NCBI GenBank assembly: GCA_030145305.1
Contig: JAQYVX010000008.1
Coordinates: forward strand, 1-64,000
Length of the DNA: 64,000 nt
Source: Halarcobacter sp.
GTDB taxonomy: Bacteria; Campylobacterota; Campylobacteria; Campylobacterales; Arcobacteraceae
Direction: 5' to 3'
Shown: one piece after another, positions 25,787 to 34,130 of the stretch
How positions within the stretch are numbered: position 1 is the stretch's first letter
Layout: each line of letters opens with the position of its first letter
Program-made: the position numbers and the translations under genes
The notes under the pieces: generated by a model
The model's input: the letters and a program-made list of their open reading frames with translations, nothing else
Database searches by the model: none
What the model was told of the DNA's origin: nothing

Positions 25787-27763
25787 ATGCTCAATAGAAT
25801 AGAAAAATTAGCGGAATATTCAAAAGATATTAAAGTTTTATATGTAGAAAGTCATCTTATCTTAAGAGAATATACTTCTGATTTTTTGTCAAAAATTTTT
25901 AATAATCTTATTGTTGCAGAAAATGCAGAAGATGGCTTTGAAAAATTCAAAAAAAATGATATAAATTTAATTATTACTGATACTATGATGCCAAAATTAA
26001 GTGGTATTAAAATGATAGAAAAAATAAAAAATCTAAATAAAAATTGTTATACAATAATTCTTTCCCAAGATAATAAATCTAATATATTATTAAAAAGTAT
26101 AAAATTAAATATAGATGCATATATATTAAAACCTATAAATTTTGATGATATGCTTGATTCTATTGAAAAAATTATTGAAAAAATTAAATTAGAAAATGAA
26201 TTAAAAAGTCACCAATTTTATCTTGAACAATATCTCAATCTTATTGATAAAAGTAGCATTATTTCTAAAACAGATACAAATGGGATTATTACTTATGTTA
26301 GTGATAGTTTTTGTGAAATAAGTGGTTATAAAAATGAAGAATTATTAGGTAGCAAACATAATATTACAAGGCATCATGAAAATCCAGATGAGCTTTATCA
26401 AAATCTGTGGCATACCCTAAAAACTAAAGAACAAATATGGGAAGGTGTGATTAAAAATAAATCCAAAGATGGTACATCTTATTATGTTAAAACAATTATT
26501 ACTCCTATTAAAAATATTAAGGGTGAAATTGTTGAGTATATTGCAGTACGAAATAATCTTAATGCAGTCATTGATGATAAAAAGTATTTGTTTAATAAAA
26601 TTGAAGAAAATGAACTTTCAATATTAATTTTATTGCAAATTGATGAATTTGATATACTTGAAAAATTTTACAATATTGTAACAATTGATCAAGTCGAAAA
26701 AAATTTCGCATATAATCTTATGTCTTACCTTCCAAAAGAATATGCTTTTGAAAATGTATGTTCTTTAGGAAATGGCAGATTCGCGTTATTAACTACCTTT
26801 AGTGATTTTGAGAAAACTAAATTAAACATAGAAAAATATTTAAACAACTTTGTAACAAATGTAAAAAAATCAAGTTTAAAATTTGATGATATGGAATTTG
26901 ATTTAAATATTACAGTAAGTTATTCAACTGGAAAACATATGATTTATGAAGATTGCCAAACAGGATTAGAAAGTGCATTAAAAGAGAAAATAAATTTGAA
27001 TTTTTCTAATGATTCTTCCATTGTCTCTTCAAAAGAGGCAGAACAAAATTTGAAAATGATTAGAACAGTAAAAATTGCTTTAGATAATTATAAAATAGTT
27101 TCATATTTTCAACCTATAATTAATAATAAAACAAAAAAGATAGAAAAATATGAATCTTTAGTGAGACTTATAGATGAAGATGGAAATGTTCTTTCTCCTT
27201 TTCATTTCTTAAATATTTCAAAAAAAGGAAATTATTATAGTAAAATAACTCAAAGAGTTTTAGAAAATTCATTTAAAATTTTACATTCAATTAAAACAAA
27301 ACTCTCTATAAATATTTCAGCTTCTGATATAGAAAAAGAAGAAATAAGAACACAAATTTTTGAACTTCTAAAGCAATATCCTGAAGATTGTCACAGGATT
27401 ATATTTGAACTTTTAGAAGATGAAAAAATAAAAGATTTTCAAAAAATAAAGAATTTTATTTTTGATGTAAAAAGTATGGGTGTTAGAATTGCTATTGATG
27501 ATTTTGGTGCAGGATATTCTAATTTTGAGAGAATATATGGATTTGAACCAGATATTATTAAAATTGATGGTTCTTTAATCAAACATATTACAACGGATTT
27601 ATTTAGTAGAAATATAGTTGAAGCAATAGTTGTTTTTGCAAAAAAACAAAATATTGAAACAATAGCAGAGTTTGTTGAAAATGAATCGATTTATAATATT
27701 TTAAATGAAATAGGGGTTGATTATTCCCAAGGTTATTATTTTGGAAAACCAGAATCTTTTTGA
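25787..27763 (+). CDS. REC-PAS-(degenerate GGDEF)-EAL c-di-GMP phosphodiesterase
   Basis: Start ATG 25787 is preferred: TAAGG lies 6 bp upstream, whereas an ATG 60 bp earlier lacks one. About 658 aa: receiver (15-130) with phospho-acceptor aspartate in IITDTMMP and the KP lysine, but the usual acidic pair is ES (YVESHL); PAS (~155-265); a degenerate GGDEF-like domain (LGNGRFALL); and EAL (~415-655) with ESLVR, NISASD, FELLEDE, IDDFGAGYSNF and IKIDGSLIK retained. It is likely an active phosphodiesterase with altered receiver chemistry. Confidence 0.85.
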   Translation: MLNRIEKLAEYSKDIKVLYVESHLILREYTSDFLSKIFNNLIVAENAEDGFEKFKKNDINLIITDTMMPKLSGIKMIEKIKNLNKNCYTIILSQDNKSNILLKSIKLNIDAYILKPINFDDMLDSIEKIIEKIKLENELKSHQFYLEQYLNLIDKSSIISKTDTNGIITYVSDSFCEISGYKNEELLGSKHNITRHHENPDELYQNLWHTLKTKEQIWEGVIKNKSKDGTSYYVKTIITPIKNIKGEIVEYIAVRNNLNAVIDDKKYLFNKIEENELSILILLQIDEFDILEKFYNIVTIDQVEKNFAYNLMSYLPKEYAFENVCSLGNGRFALLTTFSDFEKTKLNIEKYLNNFVTNVKKSSLKFDDMEFDLNITVSYSTGKHMIYEDCQTGLESALKEKINLNFSNDSSIVSSKEAEQNLKMIRTVKIALDNYKIVSYFQPIINNKTKKIEKYESLVRLIDEDGNVLSPFHFLNISKKGNYYSKITQRVLENSFKILHSIKTKLSINISASDIEKEEIRTQIFELLKQYPEDCHRIIFELLEDEKIKDFQKIKNFIFDVKSMGVRIAIDDFGAGYSNFERIYGFEPDIIKIDGSLIKHITTDLFSRNIVEAIVVFAKKQNIETIAEFVENESIYNILNEIGVDYSQGYYFGKPESF

Positions 27764-27805
27764 ATAAATAATAGAATAAGGGGATAAGTGTATAACTTCA
27801 TATAG

Positions 27806-29050
27806 TTATTGCTTAGCTTCAACTCTGTTTCTACCGTTTGCTTTTGCTTTATATAAAGCATTATCAGCACGTGCAATGACTTTATCTATATTTTCATCAC
27901 CATTATAAGTAGATACTCCAAAGCTTGCACTAAAATTCCCAATGATTGGAAAATCATAGTTACTAATTATTTCACGGAGTGATTGGGCTAGTTTGATAGT
28001 CCCTTGAAAATCAGTTTCTGAACATATTATCATAAACTCTTCACCACCCCAGCGCCCTAAAATATCAATTTTACGTATATTTTCTTTAAGTATTTTGGCA
28101 AATTGAATAAGTACTTGGTCACCAACTTGATGACCGTAGGTATCATTGACTCTTTTGAAATAATCAATATCTATAATAATGATACTAAAACTTCTTTTGA
28201 AGCGATTACTACGGTTAAATTCATCCTTGAGTGCTTCATCAAGTTTTAGTCTGTTGAAGAGTCCTGTGAGCTTATCTGTAATGCTAAGGAGCTTGTGTTC
28301 ATTTAAACGCTGAATCATATGGTTATAACTATCTTTTAATATTAACAGTTCATTTGTATCTGTCCAGTGAAGTTTTAAATCAATAGCTTGTGGAGAATGC
28401 ACATCTTGTTTACGTATTTTAGTCGTAAACTCTTCTAAAGGTTGTCCTAGATATTTTTTTATAACATAATAGATAATAAACCAGAGTGCAATTGTTTTGA
28501 TGATGGAATTGACTAAAATAAGAATAAAACCATATTTAACTCGATCAAATACCAATTGATTATTGGAATATAATGTAACTTGGCCTAAAGGTATTTTATG
28601 ATCAAAAGCTGCTCCTTGATATTGCATAGGAAACTCATGTTTAAATAATGTATCAGTACCAAAACCAAACTCTTTTTGCTGGGTTACTTTTCCAGAAGAA
28701 TCATAATAAACAATCTCATTTTTTTCGTTGAGCACTGCTCCAATTTGTACATCCATTTTATGATCAATAGATTCAACTTTAATCCCCACTACAATTGGTA
28801 AATTGTGCATACCTAGTAAAATAGAGTGCAGCAATTCTTTATTGTAAGTCCAAACTGAATCAACAATACCTCGATGAAAAGTAGCTGGCAAAGATTGAAT
28901 CTCTTTATAAAATTTAGCTTTAGTATCTTCATACTCTTTATAAAGTTGAACAACTGTTACTAACACTGTAACTAAAAAATAAAAGCCGAAAATAGTAGTT
29001 AATAGGTGTAATGCAATGCTCTGGCGAAAACGTTTTAATAGAGTAATCAT
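27806..29050 (-). CDS. Membrane diguanylate cyclase with periplasmic sensor
   Basis: 414 aa. TM1 (~14-35), a periplasmic sensory domain of ~130 residues, TM2 (~175-195), a HAMP-like linker, then GGDEF with GGEEF at 335-339. An RxxD inhibitory site (RKID) lies five residues before it, so it should make c-di-GMP and be product-inhibited. The gene starts 18 bp after the stop of a solute-binding protein gene, suggesting the binding protein presents a ligand to this cyclase. Confidence 0.9.
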   Translation of the reverse strand: MITLLKRFRQSIALHLLTTIFGFYFLVTVLVTVVQLYKEYEDTKAKFYKEIQSLPATFHRGIVDSVWTYNKELLHSILLGMHNLPIVVGIKVESIDHKMDVQIGAVLNEKNEIVYYDSSGKVTQQKEFGFGTDTLFKHEFPMQYQGAAFDHKIPLGQVTLYSNNQLVFDRVKYGFILILVNSIIKTIALWFIIYYVIKKYLGQPLEEFTTKIRKQDVHSPQAIDLKLHWTDTNELLILKDSYNHMIQRLNEHKLLSITDKLTGLFNRLKLDEALKDEFNRSNRFKRSFSIIIIDIDYFKRVNDTYGHQVGDQVLIQFAKILKENIRKIDILGRWGGEEFMIICSETDFQGTIKLAQSLREIISNYDFPIIGNFSASFGVSTYNGDENIDKVIARADNALYKAKANGRNRVEAKQ

Positions 29051-29068
29051 ATTTAAATAATCAAACTT

Positions 29069-29857
29069 TTACTTAGCTTGCCAGTCTTTAATTCCATATT
29101 TATCCAAAAGAACCTGTAGACGTCCATCTTCTCGCATTTTTATAGTTTCTTCTGAGAGAATCTTAGCATACTCTTTTGATTTCTTTTTTTTTGGTGAGAA
29201 ACTAGCAAAAACATCAATAATTGAGTCTGTTACTCCAGCAATTTTTACTAAATCTACTTTATCCATTTGAGTGATTTTATATTCTAAAACAATTTTATCT
29301 TCAATAATAGTAGTTATCCTGCCACTAATTAACATTTCTATCAATCTTTCTAATGGCTTTTCACCTTTCATTGCTAAAACATTAGTTGTTTTTTTATTAA
29401 GATACTCCATCACAGTTGGATCAACATAATCATAGCCATCAATTATACCAATCATCTTAGCTTGTTTAAGTGACTTTGTTCCGGTATAACTCCAAGAAGA
29501 GTCTTTAAGGGTAAAAAAGGTGCTGTTACTTTTTCCAAGTGGAAAATCTGGAAAAATAAAATCAGGTGCTTCTTCTCTAAAACAAGCCATAGTACCATCT
29601 AATTTTCCTTCACGAACCAATTCTAAACCACGGGTATAATTAACTTCTACAAACTCAACTTTATGACCTCTTGCTTTCATAGTTTCGACTAATAAATCAC
29701 CTAGATAACCAACTTTTCCATCATTTTGTCCTGCTAAGCAGTCGTAAGGGCACCATTCATCTGTAGCTATTCTTAGCGTATCTGAAAACAAATGTAGTGG
29801 AAAGAGTATGCTTAAGCTAAATACTGCTCTACCTGCTATTTTTTTAAAACTTTCCAT
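29069..29857 (-). CDS. Family 3 periplasmic solute-binding protein (sensor partner)
   Basis: About 262 aa. The start is taken as ATG 29857, with AAGGA 8 bp upstream; a TTG at 29896 would add 13 residues before the signal peptide. Signal peptide (AVFSLSILFPLHLFSDT) followed by the SBP_bac_3 fold: LRIATDEWCPYDC, GYLGDLLVETM, EFVEVNYTRGLELVREGKLDG, DGRLQVLLDKYG. No ABC permease or ATPase is adjacent; the neighbour is a diguanylate cyclase, so it more likely reports a ligand than feeds an importer. Two cysteine pairs may form disulfides. Confidence 0.85.
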   Translation of the reverse strand: MESFKKIAGRAVFSLSILFPLHLFSDTLRIATDEWCPYDCLAGQNDGKVGYLGDLLVETMKARGHKVEFVEVNYTRGLELVREGKLDGTMACFREEAPDFIFPDFPLGKSNSTFFTLKDSSWSYTGTKSLKQAKMIGIIDGYDYVDPTVMEYLNKKTTNVLAMKGEKPLERLIEMLISGRITTIIEDKIVLEYKITQMDKVDLVKIAGVTDSIIDVFASFSPKKKKSKEYAKILSEETIKMREDGRLQVLLDKYGIKDWQAK

Positions 29858-30068
29858 CCATTTTTTCCTTAATAAATTATTTGAATTACTCTTCAATTTT
29901 TAAATTATATTCCATCTTTTTAAGATTAAATATTATGTCTTTTATTTCTTTATCTAAGCTTTAAGTTTAAAGTAGTTTTAAAAAAATATCATTCTTAAAA
30001 AAACTAGTTTACATAATGGATGTCTAGCTCTCTCCAGGTGTTTATTTATTCTTTTAATAATATAAATT

Positions 30069-30725
30069 CTATTTTAAGTAAGTCAAAATCTTTTCATTAA
30101 TATTAAGAGATTTTGGTTTAATATCTTTCATCAAATTTTTAAAATTTAGTAATACTTCATCTTTATTTTCATAAGTCACTTTTTGGTTAGACTTAATTAA
30201 ATAAACAGAAAAATCACTTAGAAATGAATTAATAAAAGACATCCATTGGGCTATTAGTTCTGTAAAAGTTAAAGATTTTATATTTACTTTTGCATCATCG
30301 TTATTGGCAATGATAGTTTGATATTCTTCTAATTTATAATAAGATCTTAAAAAACTTGAAGCTCTGTTTTTAAGTTTATTTTTTAAATCTTTGTTATTTG
30401 AAATCTCCGCTAAAACTAAAAAATAACCCATATGATAAAGAGGAGTTAAAAATGAAACTTGATTTTCAGGGTATTCTTCCCACTCCTTAAATATATTTTC
30501 AATAGAACCTTTAGAGAAGTATAATTCTTTCATTTTGTCAAAATAGGAAATTATATTAAGAGAATTTCCTTTATGAACTATCTCTGGCATATACCTTGTT
30601 GTCCGTGATATAAGTGCAAATTTTTCTGCAGATTCCTTCATTACACTCTCTTTAAATTCAGAAGATTTAAATAAAACACTAGTGTTAATTTCTTGATGAT
30701 TTTTTTTTGAATAAATTGTTTCCAT
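30069..30725 (-). CDS. Hypothetical soluble protein, 218 aa
   Basis: No family recognised. Soluble and mostly helical, with a repeated aromatic/hydrophobic pattern (SFLTPLYHMGYFLVLAEI) and no signal peptide. ATG 30725 has TAAGGAAATATTAAA upstream on the minus strand. It lies at the left margin of the accessory region, in the same orientation as the toxin-antitoxin and cassette genes. Confidence 0.55.
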   Translation of the reverse strand: METIYSKKNHQEINTSVLFKSSEFKESVMKESAEKFALISRTTRYMPEIVHKGNSLNIISYFDKMKELYFSKGSIENIFKEWEEYPENQVSFLTPLYHMGYFLVLAEISNNKDLKNKLKNRASSFLRSYYKLEEYQTIIANNDDAKVNIKSLTFTELIAQWMSFINSFLSDFSVYLIKSNQKVTYENKDEVLLNFKNLMKDIKPKSLNINEKILTYLK

Positions 30726-31133
30726 TTTAATATTTCCTTAGTATTTATATTTGCTAATATATTTTTTGATTTTGTATTGTCACATAAATAGTCTTGATTC
30801 AGTATTTAACTATTTCTTCTTTGATAAAATGTCGCTTCTTTTTATTTTATGTATTATGTCATCTATTTTAAGTTTACTAAGATAATTGTTTGATTCTATA
30901 TGTTCATATGAATTATATTATCCAAAACAAAGGCTCCTGTTCTCTTTTCTTTCTCTCCTTTATTCAATTTGTAATGTTTTAGTTTACTTAGTCTTTTCTT
31001 CTCTTAATAATTAAGTATCCTCGTATCTATATGCTATATTAAATCTAGAGAGTTTTAACTATTTAAAAAATATGTCATTTTGCAATTTTGATTAAACTAG
31101 AAGTGAGAAGTGGAGATTCAACCTCGGGGTGTA
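30726..31133. other. Gene-free stretch at the left margin of the accessory region
   Basis: About 400 bp, AT-rich, with several T/C tracts (CTCTTTTCTTTCTCTCC around 30935-30958). I see no ORF above ~35 codons with a ribosome-binding site, no tRNA and no long inverted repeat. It may be decayed sequence. Confidence 0.4.
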
Positions 31134-31248
31134 GTTTTAACGCCTAAAATAAACTATAAGGTGGCATTAATTCTTGGATATCTGGTCTTTCATCTAAACA
31201 ACTTTAGGAGATAAAAATTGGTATTTTCGTAGTTTAACCTTGTTAGTC
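31134..31248 (-). repeat. Possible degenerate attC-like site downstream of the toxin gene
   Basis: On the minus strand an R''-like GACTAAC (31242-31248) is followed 6 nt later by TTAAACTA. The far end carries TAGTTTATTTTAGGC then GTTAAAA (31135-31141 region). TAAC/GTTA ends and an internal AAACTA/TAGTTT stem are in the same arrangement as the two clearer sites at 32052 and 33471. The R boxes deviate from RYYYAAC/GTTRRRY, and R'' does not match the TA unit's 5' boundary, so this is only a candidate. Confidence 0.3.
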
Positions 31249-31275
31249 TCTTCTGATTTGTTGTATCTGCTATTA

Positions 31276-31557
31276 CTATGACGGTTTATTTTGGTTAAAT
31301 ATTTTTAGTATTTCAATTGTATTTTTATTTAAATTTACTTCATATATTATTGTATAACCTTTATATGTCATATCTCTAATATTATTATCATCAAAATAAA
31401 TTGATGATTTGTATTTAAATGGGAAATTTGGAATATTTAAGATTAATTTTTCAAGTTCTAATGTAAAATTTATACTTGCTGTTGGTTTATCTAATGCAAT
31501 GTAATTAATTATATCAATAACTTCTTTATCAAAAATTGGATTATAAATAATTGTCAT
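31276..31557 (-). CDS. ParE/RelE-superfamily toxin
   Basis: 93 aa with the RelE/ParE fold signature: N-terminal PIFDKEVIDIINYIA helix, central LEKLILNIPNFPFKY, and C-terminal beta strands DMTYKGYTIIYEVN...IEILKIFNQNK. It probably poisons gyrase or cleaves ribosome-bound mRNA; the family cannot separate these here. Its first base overlaps the antitoxin stop by one position, as in coupled type II TA operons. Confidence 0.8.
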   Translation of the reverse strand: MTIIYNPIFDKEVIDIINYIALDKPTASINFTLELEKLILNIPNFPFKYKSSIYFDDNNIRDMTYKGYTIIYEVNLNKNTIEILKIFNQNKPS

Positions 31558-31805
31558 TATCTATTTTCAATAGTTTTTAAATGATTTTTAATATTTCCCC
31601 AAACTTTTTCATGTGATACCATTTCTACTTTTCCATTATCAATATCATTTTTAATTTGATGTAGTTCTTTTTGTCTTTCGTAAAAATATGGGTCCTGTTC
31701 TAAGTTTTTATCTTTTGAAATAGTGATATTTTCACTATGGTTATTAACATAACTCATAAAATTTTGTACATAGCTATCTTTAATTTGTACTGCAATTGTT
31801 TGCAT
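31557..31805 (-). CDS. Type II antitoxin
   Basis: 82 aa from ATG 31805, with GGAG 7 bp upstream; a TTG at 31817 is in frame but lacks a ribosome-binding site. Short N-terminal strand (MQTIAVQIKDSYVQNFMSYV) resembling DNA-binding antitoxin N-termini, then a flexible charged C-terminus that would wrap the toxin. Paired with the ParE/RelE-like toxin and preceded by a 29-bp palindrome that is a likely autoregulatory operator. Confidence 0.7.
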   Translation of the reverse strand: MQTIAVQIKDSYVQNFMSYVNNHSENITISKDKNLEQDPYFYERQKELHQIKNDIDNGKVEMVSHEKVWGNIKNHLKTIENR

Positions 31806-31842
31806 AATAAACTCCAATATTTAATATATACATTATTTTATC

Positions 31843-31871
31843 AAAACTTAAGTGAAATTCACTTAAGTTTT
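31843..31871. promoter_or_regulatory. Palindromic operator upstream of the toxin-antitoxin operon
   Basis: Fourteen-bp perfect arms (AAAACTTAAGTGAA at 31843-31856, complement at 31858-31871) around one central base, 38 bp upstream of the antitoxin ATG and overlapping its presumed promoter. Position and symmetry fit autoregulation by the antitoxin or TA complex. Confidence 0.55.
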
Positions 31872-32051
31872 CTTTTCTAACTATTATCTTCCTAAACTTT
31901 AATTAGCATTATTGGATAAAAATTTTCCAATTTAAGTTCTTTCTTTTCAAACTATTGACATTGAACTTGGTCATCATGAGGAAAGCCAATATTTTTAACT
32001 GTCATTATATAAATAGGCATATTCAAAATTAGAGTTTTTTGCTAATCTTTG

Positions 32052-32119
32052 ATATAACGGTTGAAGATAGCCAATAAATTTCCGCTAGGTAATTTATTGG
32101 CTACTCTGTTTTGTTAGAT
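32052..32119 (-). repeat. attC-like integron recombination site 1 (dgt cassette)
   Basis: Read on the minus strand: R'' box ATCTAAC (32113-32119), spacer, then a 13-bp perfect stem. TAGCCAATAAATT at 32068-32080 pairs with 32091-32103 around a 10-nt loop. Next come an extrahelical A (32067) flanked by further pairing, a spacer, and R' box GTTATAT (32052-32058). R'' fits RYYYAAC exactly. The site is only 2 bp past the dgt stop codon, where a cassette attC belongs. R'' is the exact complement of the GTTAGAT box at the 5' boundary of the same cassette (33471-33477). Confidence 0.6.
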
Positions 32120-32121
32120 GC

Positions 32122-33453
32122 TTAATGCCCCATTCCATTTAATTGATTAGCAACATGTTTTGCATGATTATCTGTCATTCCTACAATGTAATCAACTACT
32201 CTTTGATACATTTTATATAAATTATCTGACTTAATTGGTTTATTATCTTTACCCATTAGCTCTAATGCTCTTTTATCTCTAAAAGATAATTGTGACTCAT
32301 CCGTTTTATATAATTTATATGTTGCTCTTATTAAATTATTCAATAAAGTTTCAATAATATTATATGCACCTAGCTCTAATTCAATTTTTCTTTTATCATT
32401 AAATATTTTATTGTAACCTAACTTTTTTGCTTCTGCTATACCATTTTTCAACTCTTCATTTGTAAATATTGAAATTAAATCTTTTGGTTGCTTATCAGTA
32501 ATTATAGTTTCATAACTTTTTTCAAATATTTCCATTGCATGTACTGCTAGATTATTAATAGAAATTGCAACAAGTTTTGAAACTTTTTGAATATTTGAAT
32601 ATTTTTCATTCTTATATGTTTCTTTTGTTTTAGTTTTTCCACATAAAAAATTAAATATTTTTTTCATATCTTTTAAATTGACAATCTTTAATTCATAGGC
32701 ATCTTGTAAATCAAGAAGACCGTAACAAATATCATCCGAAACTTCCATTAAAAAAGAAAGTGGATGTCTTCTATATGTTCCATCATCATTTATTAAATCT
32801 AATTCCTTGAAAAGTAATTTAAAGAATTTCTTTTCACTTTGAAAATAATTAAATTTTGATTTACCAGTATTCTCACAATTACTTGATGAGTATGGATATT
32901 TTATTAATGTTCCTAATGTTGCCAATGTTAAATTCATTCCACCAGCAAATAAGTTATTTTCAAGTTGGCTAACTATTCTAAAACTTTGTGCATTTCCATC
33001 AATATGATGAAAATCATTCGATTTTTTAGTAGATAAATCTTTTAAAAATTGTTTTGATTTATTTTTTGAGAACCATTCTTTTATTACTTCTTCTCCAGCA
33101 TGACCGAATGGTGGATTTCCAATATCGTGAGCTAAACATGCTGTTTGTATAATATATGCAACATCATAAGGATTAATATCTTTGTCAAATTTCTTTAAAA
33201 ACTCTCCTGCCTTTAAACCCAAACTTCTTCCGACACTTGCTACTTCTAAACTGTGTGTCAATCTATTGTGTACATGGTCATTATTTGATAATGGATGTAC
33301 TTGAGTTTTTTTAGCTAATCGTCTGAAAGAATTAGAAAATATTAACCTATCATAATCTTTATGAAAACTACTTCTGTAATATTCTTGATATTTGTCTTCT
33401 TCTATTTCAGATTTATTGTTATATCTTTTTTTTGATAATAATTTGTTCCACAT
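32122..33453 (-). CDS. dgt: dGTP triphosphohydrolase (dGTPase)
   Basis: Hydrolyses dGTP (or other dNTPs) to nucleoside and triphosphate. 443 aa HD-domain protein: N-terminal [27 protein letters not shown], then metal ligands in RLTHSLEV (H67), the HD pair in [16 protein letters not shown] (H109, D110), and a second aspartate in [17 protein letters not shown]. Start ATG 33453 with AAAAGGAA upstream. It is the sole gene of an integron-like cassette. dNTP depletion by dGTPases is a known phage-defence mechanism, so a defence role is plausible, but nucleotide housekeeping cannot be excluded. Confidence 0.9.
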   Translation of the reverse strand: MWNKLLSKKRYNNKSEIEEDKYQEYYRSSFHKDYDRLIFSNSFRRLAKKTQVHPLSNNDHVHNRLTHSLEVASVGRSLGLKAGEFLKKFDKDINPYDVAYIIQTACLAHDIGNPPFGHAGEEVIKEWFSKNKSKQFLKDLSTKKSNDFHHIDGNAQSFRIVSQLENNLFAGGMNLTLATLGTLIKYPYSSSNCENTGKSKFNYFQSEKKFFKLLFKELDLINDDGTYRRHPLSFLMEVSDDICYGLLDLQDAYELKIVNLKDMKKIFNFLCGKTKTKETYKNEKYSNIQKVSKLVAISINNLAVHAMEIFEKSYETIITDKQPKDLISIFTNEELKNGIAEAKKLGYNKIFNDKRKIELELGAYNIIETLLNNLIRATYKLYKTDESQLSFRDKRALELMGKDNKPIKSDNLYKMYQRVVDYIVGMTDNHAKHVANQLNGMGH

Positions 33454-33470
33454 TTTCTATTCCTTTTGTT

Positions 33471-33603
33471 ATCTAACGACTAAATTAAAAAACATGCTAC
33501 CCTTTTGGATATTAGCTTTTAGCTCAAAGTCTGATTTAAAATTGTAACTCTAAATTACTTAAAAGCCAGTGGGTACCTTGTTTTTTTCTATGTTTTGTTA
33601 ACT
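33471..33603 (-). repeat. attC-like integron recombination site 2
   Basis: Minus strand: R'' AGTTAAC (33597-33603), spacer AAAACATAG, left arm AAAAAACAAGGTACCC (33571-33586), ~68-nt loop, right arm (33487-33502) pairing at 14 of 16 positions, spacer, and R' box GTTAGAT (33471-33477), a perfect GTTRRRY. It starts 16 bp after the stop of the 33620-34114 gene. The sequence just inside R'' (TAACAAAACA) is shared with site 1. Confidence 0.6.
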
Positions 33604-33619
33604 GTTTAATTGCTAAGAC

Positions 33620-34114
33620 TTATTGTGTCGAAGCAAAAGATTCATATGCTTTCATTATTTTATTTAGTGCATCATTTTTTGAAGATGAATAAGGCATTAA
33701 ATTAGAGGCAATTACAGCATAAGCTATATTGTCTTTACTTTTAATAGCAGAAGTTACTATTAAATCTAGCATTTCCGCTTTTGAAGATGAATAAGGTGAT
33801 TTTTTTGCTGCAAAAATTGCCATATTAAAATCATTTGATTTTAAAGAAGTTTTTACGACTTTTTTTAATGCATCACTTTTTGTTGAATTATATGGCATTG
33901 ATATAGCTGCGTTATACATAGATAAAAGCCATTTGTCTTTACCAGAATATTTTGGTAATTCTAGACTTAATTTAATATTTTCTTTTTTAATAATTTGTTC
34001 TATGGTTGTATGTTTAGCGATTGTAGATTTACTAGTAGGTGTATCTACAAATTGATAAACAGTAATAATTGCAGCAACTATTGTTGCAAGTGCTGAAAGT
34101 TGGTAAATATTCAA
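33620..34114 (-). CDS. Membrane-anchored protein with 34-residue repeats, cassette gene
   Basis: 164 aa from TTG 34114, with AGGAG 8 bp upstream. An N-terminal transmembrane helix (~4-22, LSALATIVAAIITVYQF) is followed by a cytoplasmic or periplasmic helical domain. This has three copies of a ~34-residue unit beginning PYSSSKxxAL (P74, P107, P141), each with a helix pair. No family recognised. It is an integron-like cassette gene with its own attC-like site; nothing else indicates function. Confidence 0.65.
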   Translation of the reverse strand: MNIYQLSALATIVAAIITVYQFVDTPTSKSTIAKHTTIEQIIKKENIKLSLELPKYSGKDKWLLSMYNAAISMPYNSTKSDALKKVVKTSLKSNDFNMAIFAAKKSPYSSSKAEMLDLIVTSAIKSKDNIAYAVIASNLMPYSSSKNDALNKIMKAYESFASTQ

Positions 34115-34130
34115 TATGACTCCTATACAG

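Noticed and set aside
31130-31220. Minus-strand coding-like fragment reading LDERPDIQELMPPYSLF then stop
   Set aside because: Only ~19 codons between stops, with no ribosome-binding site; too short to call a pseudogene.
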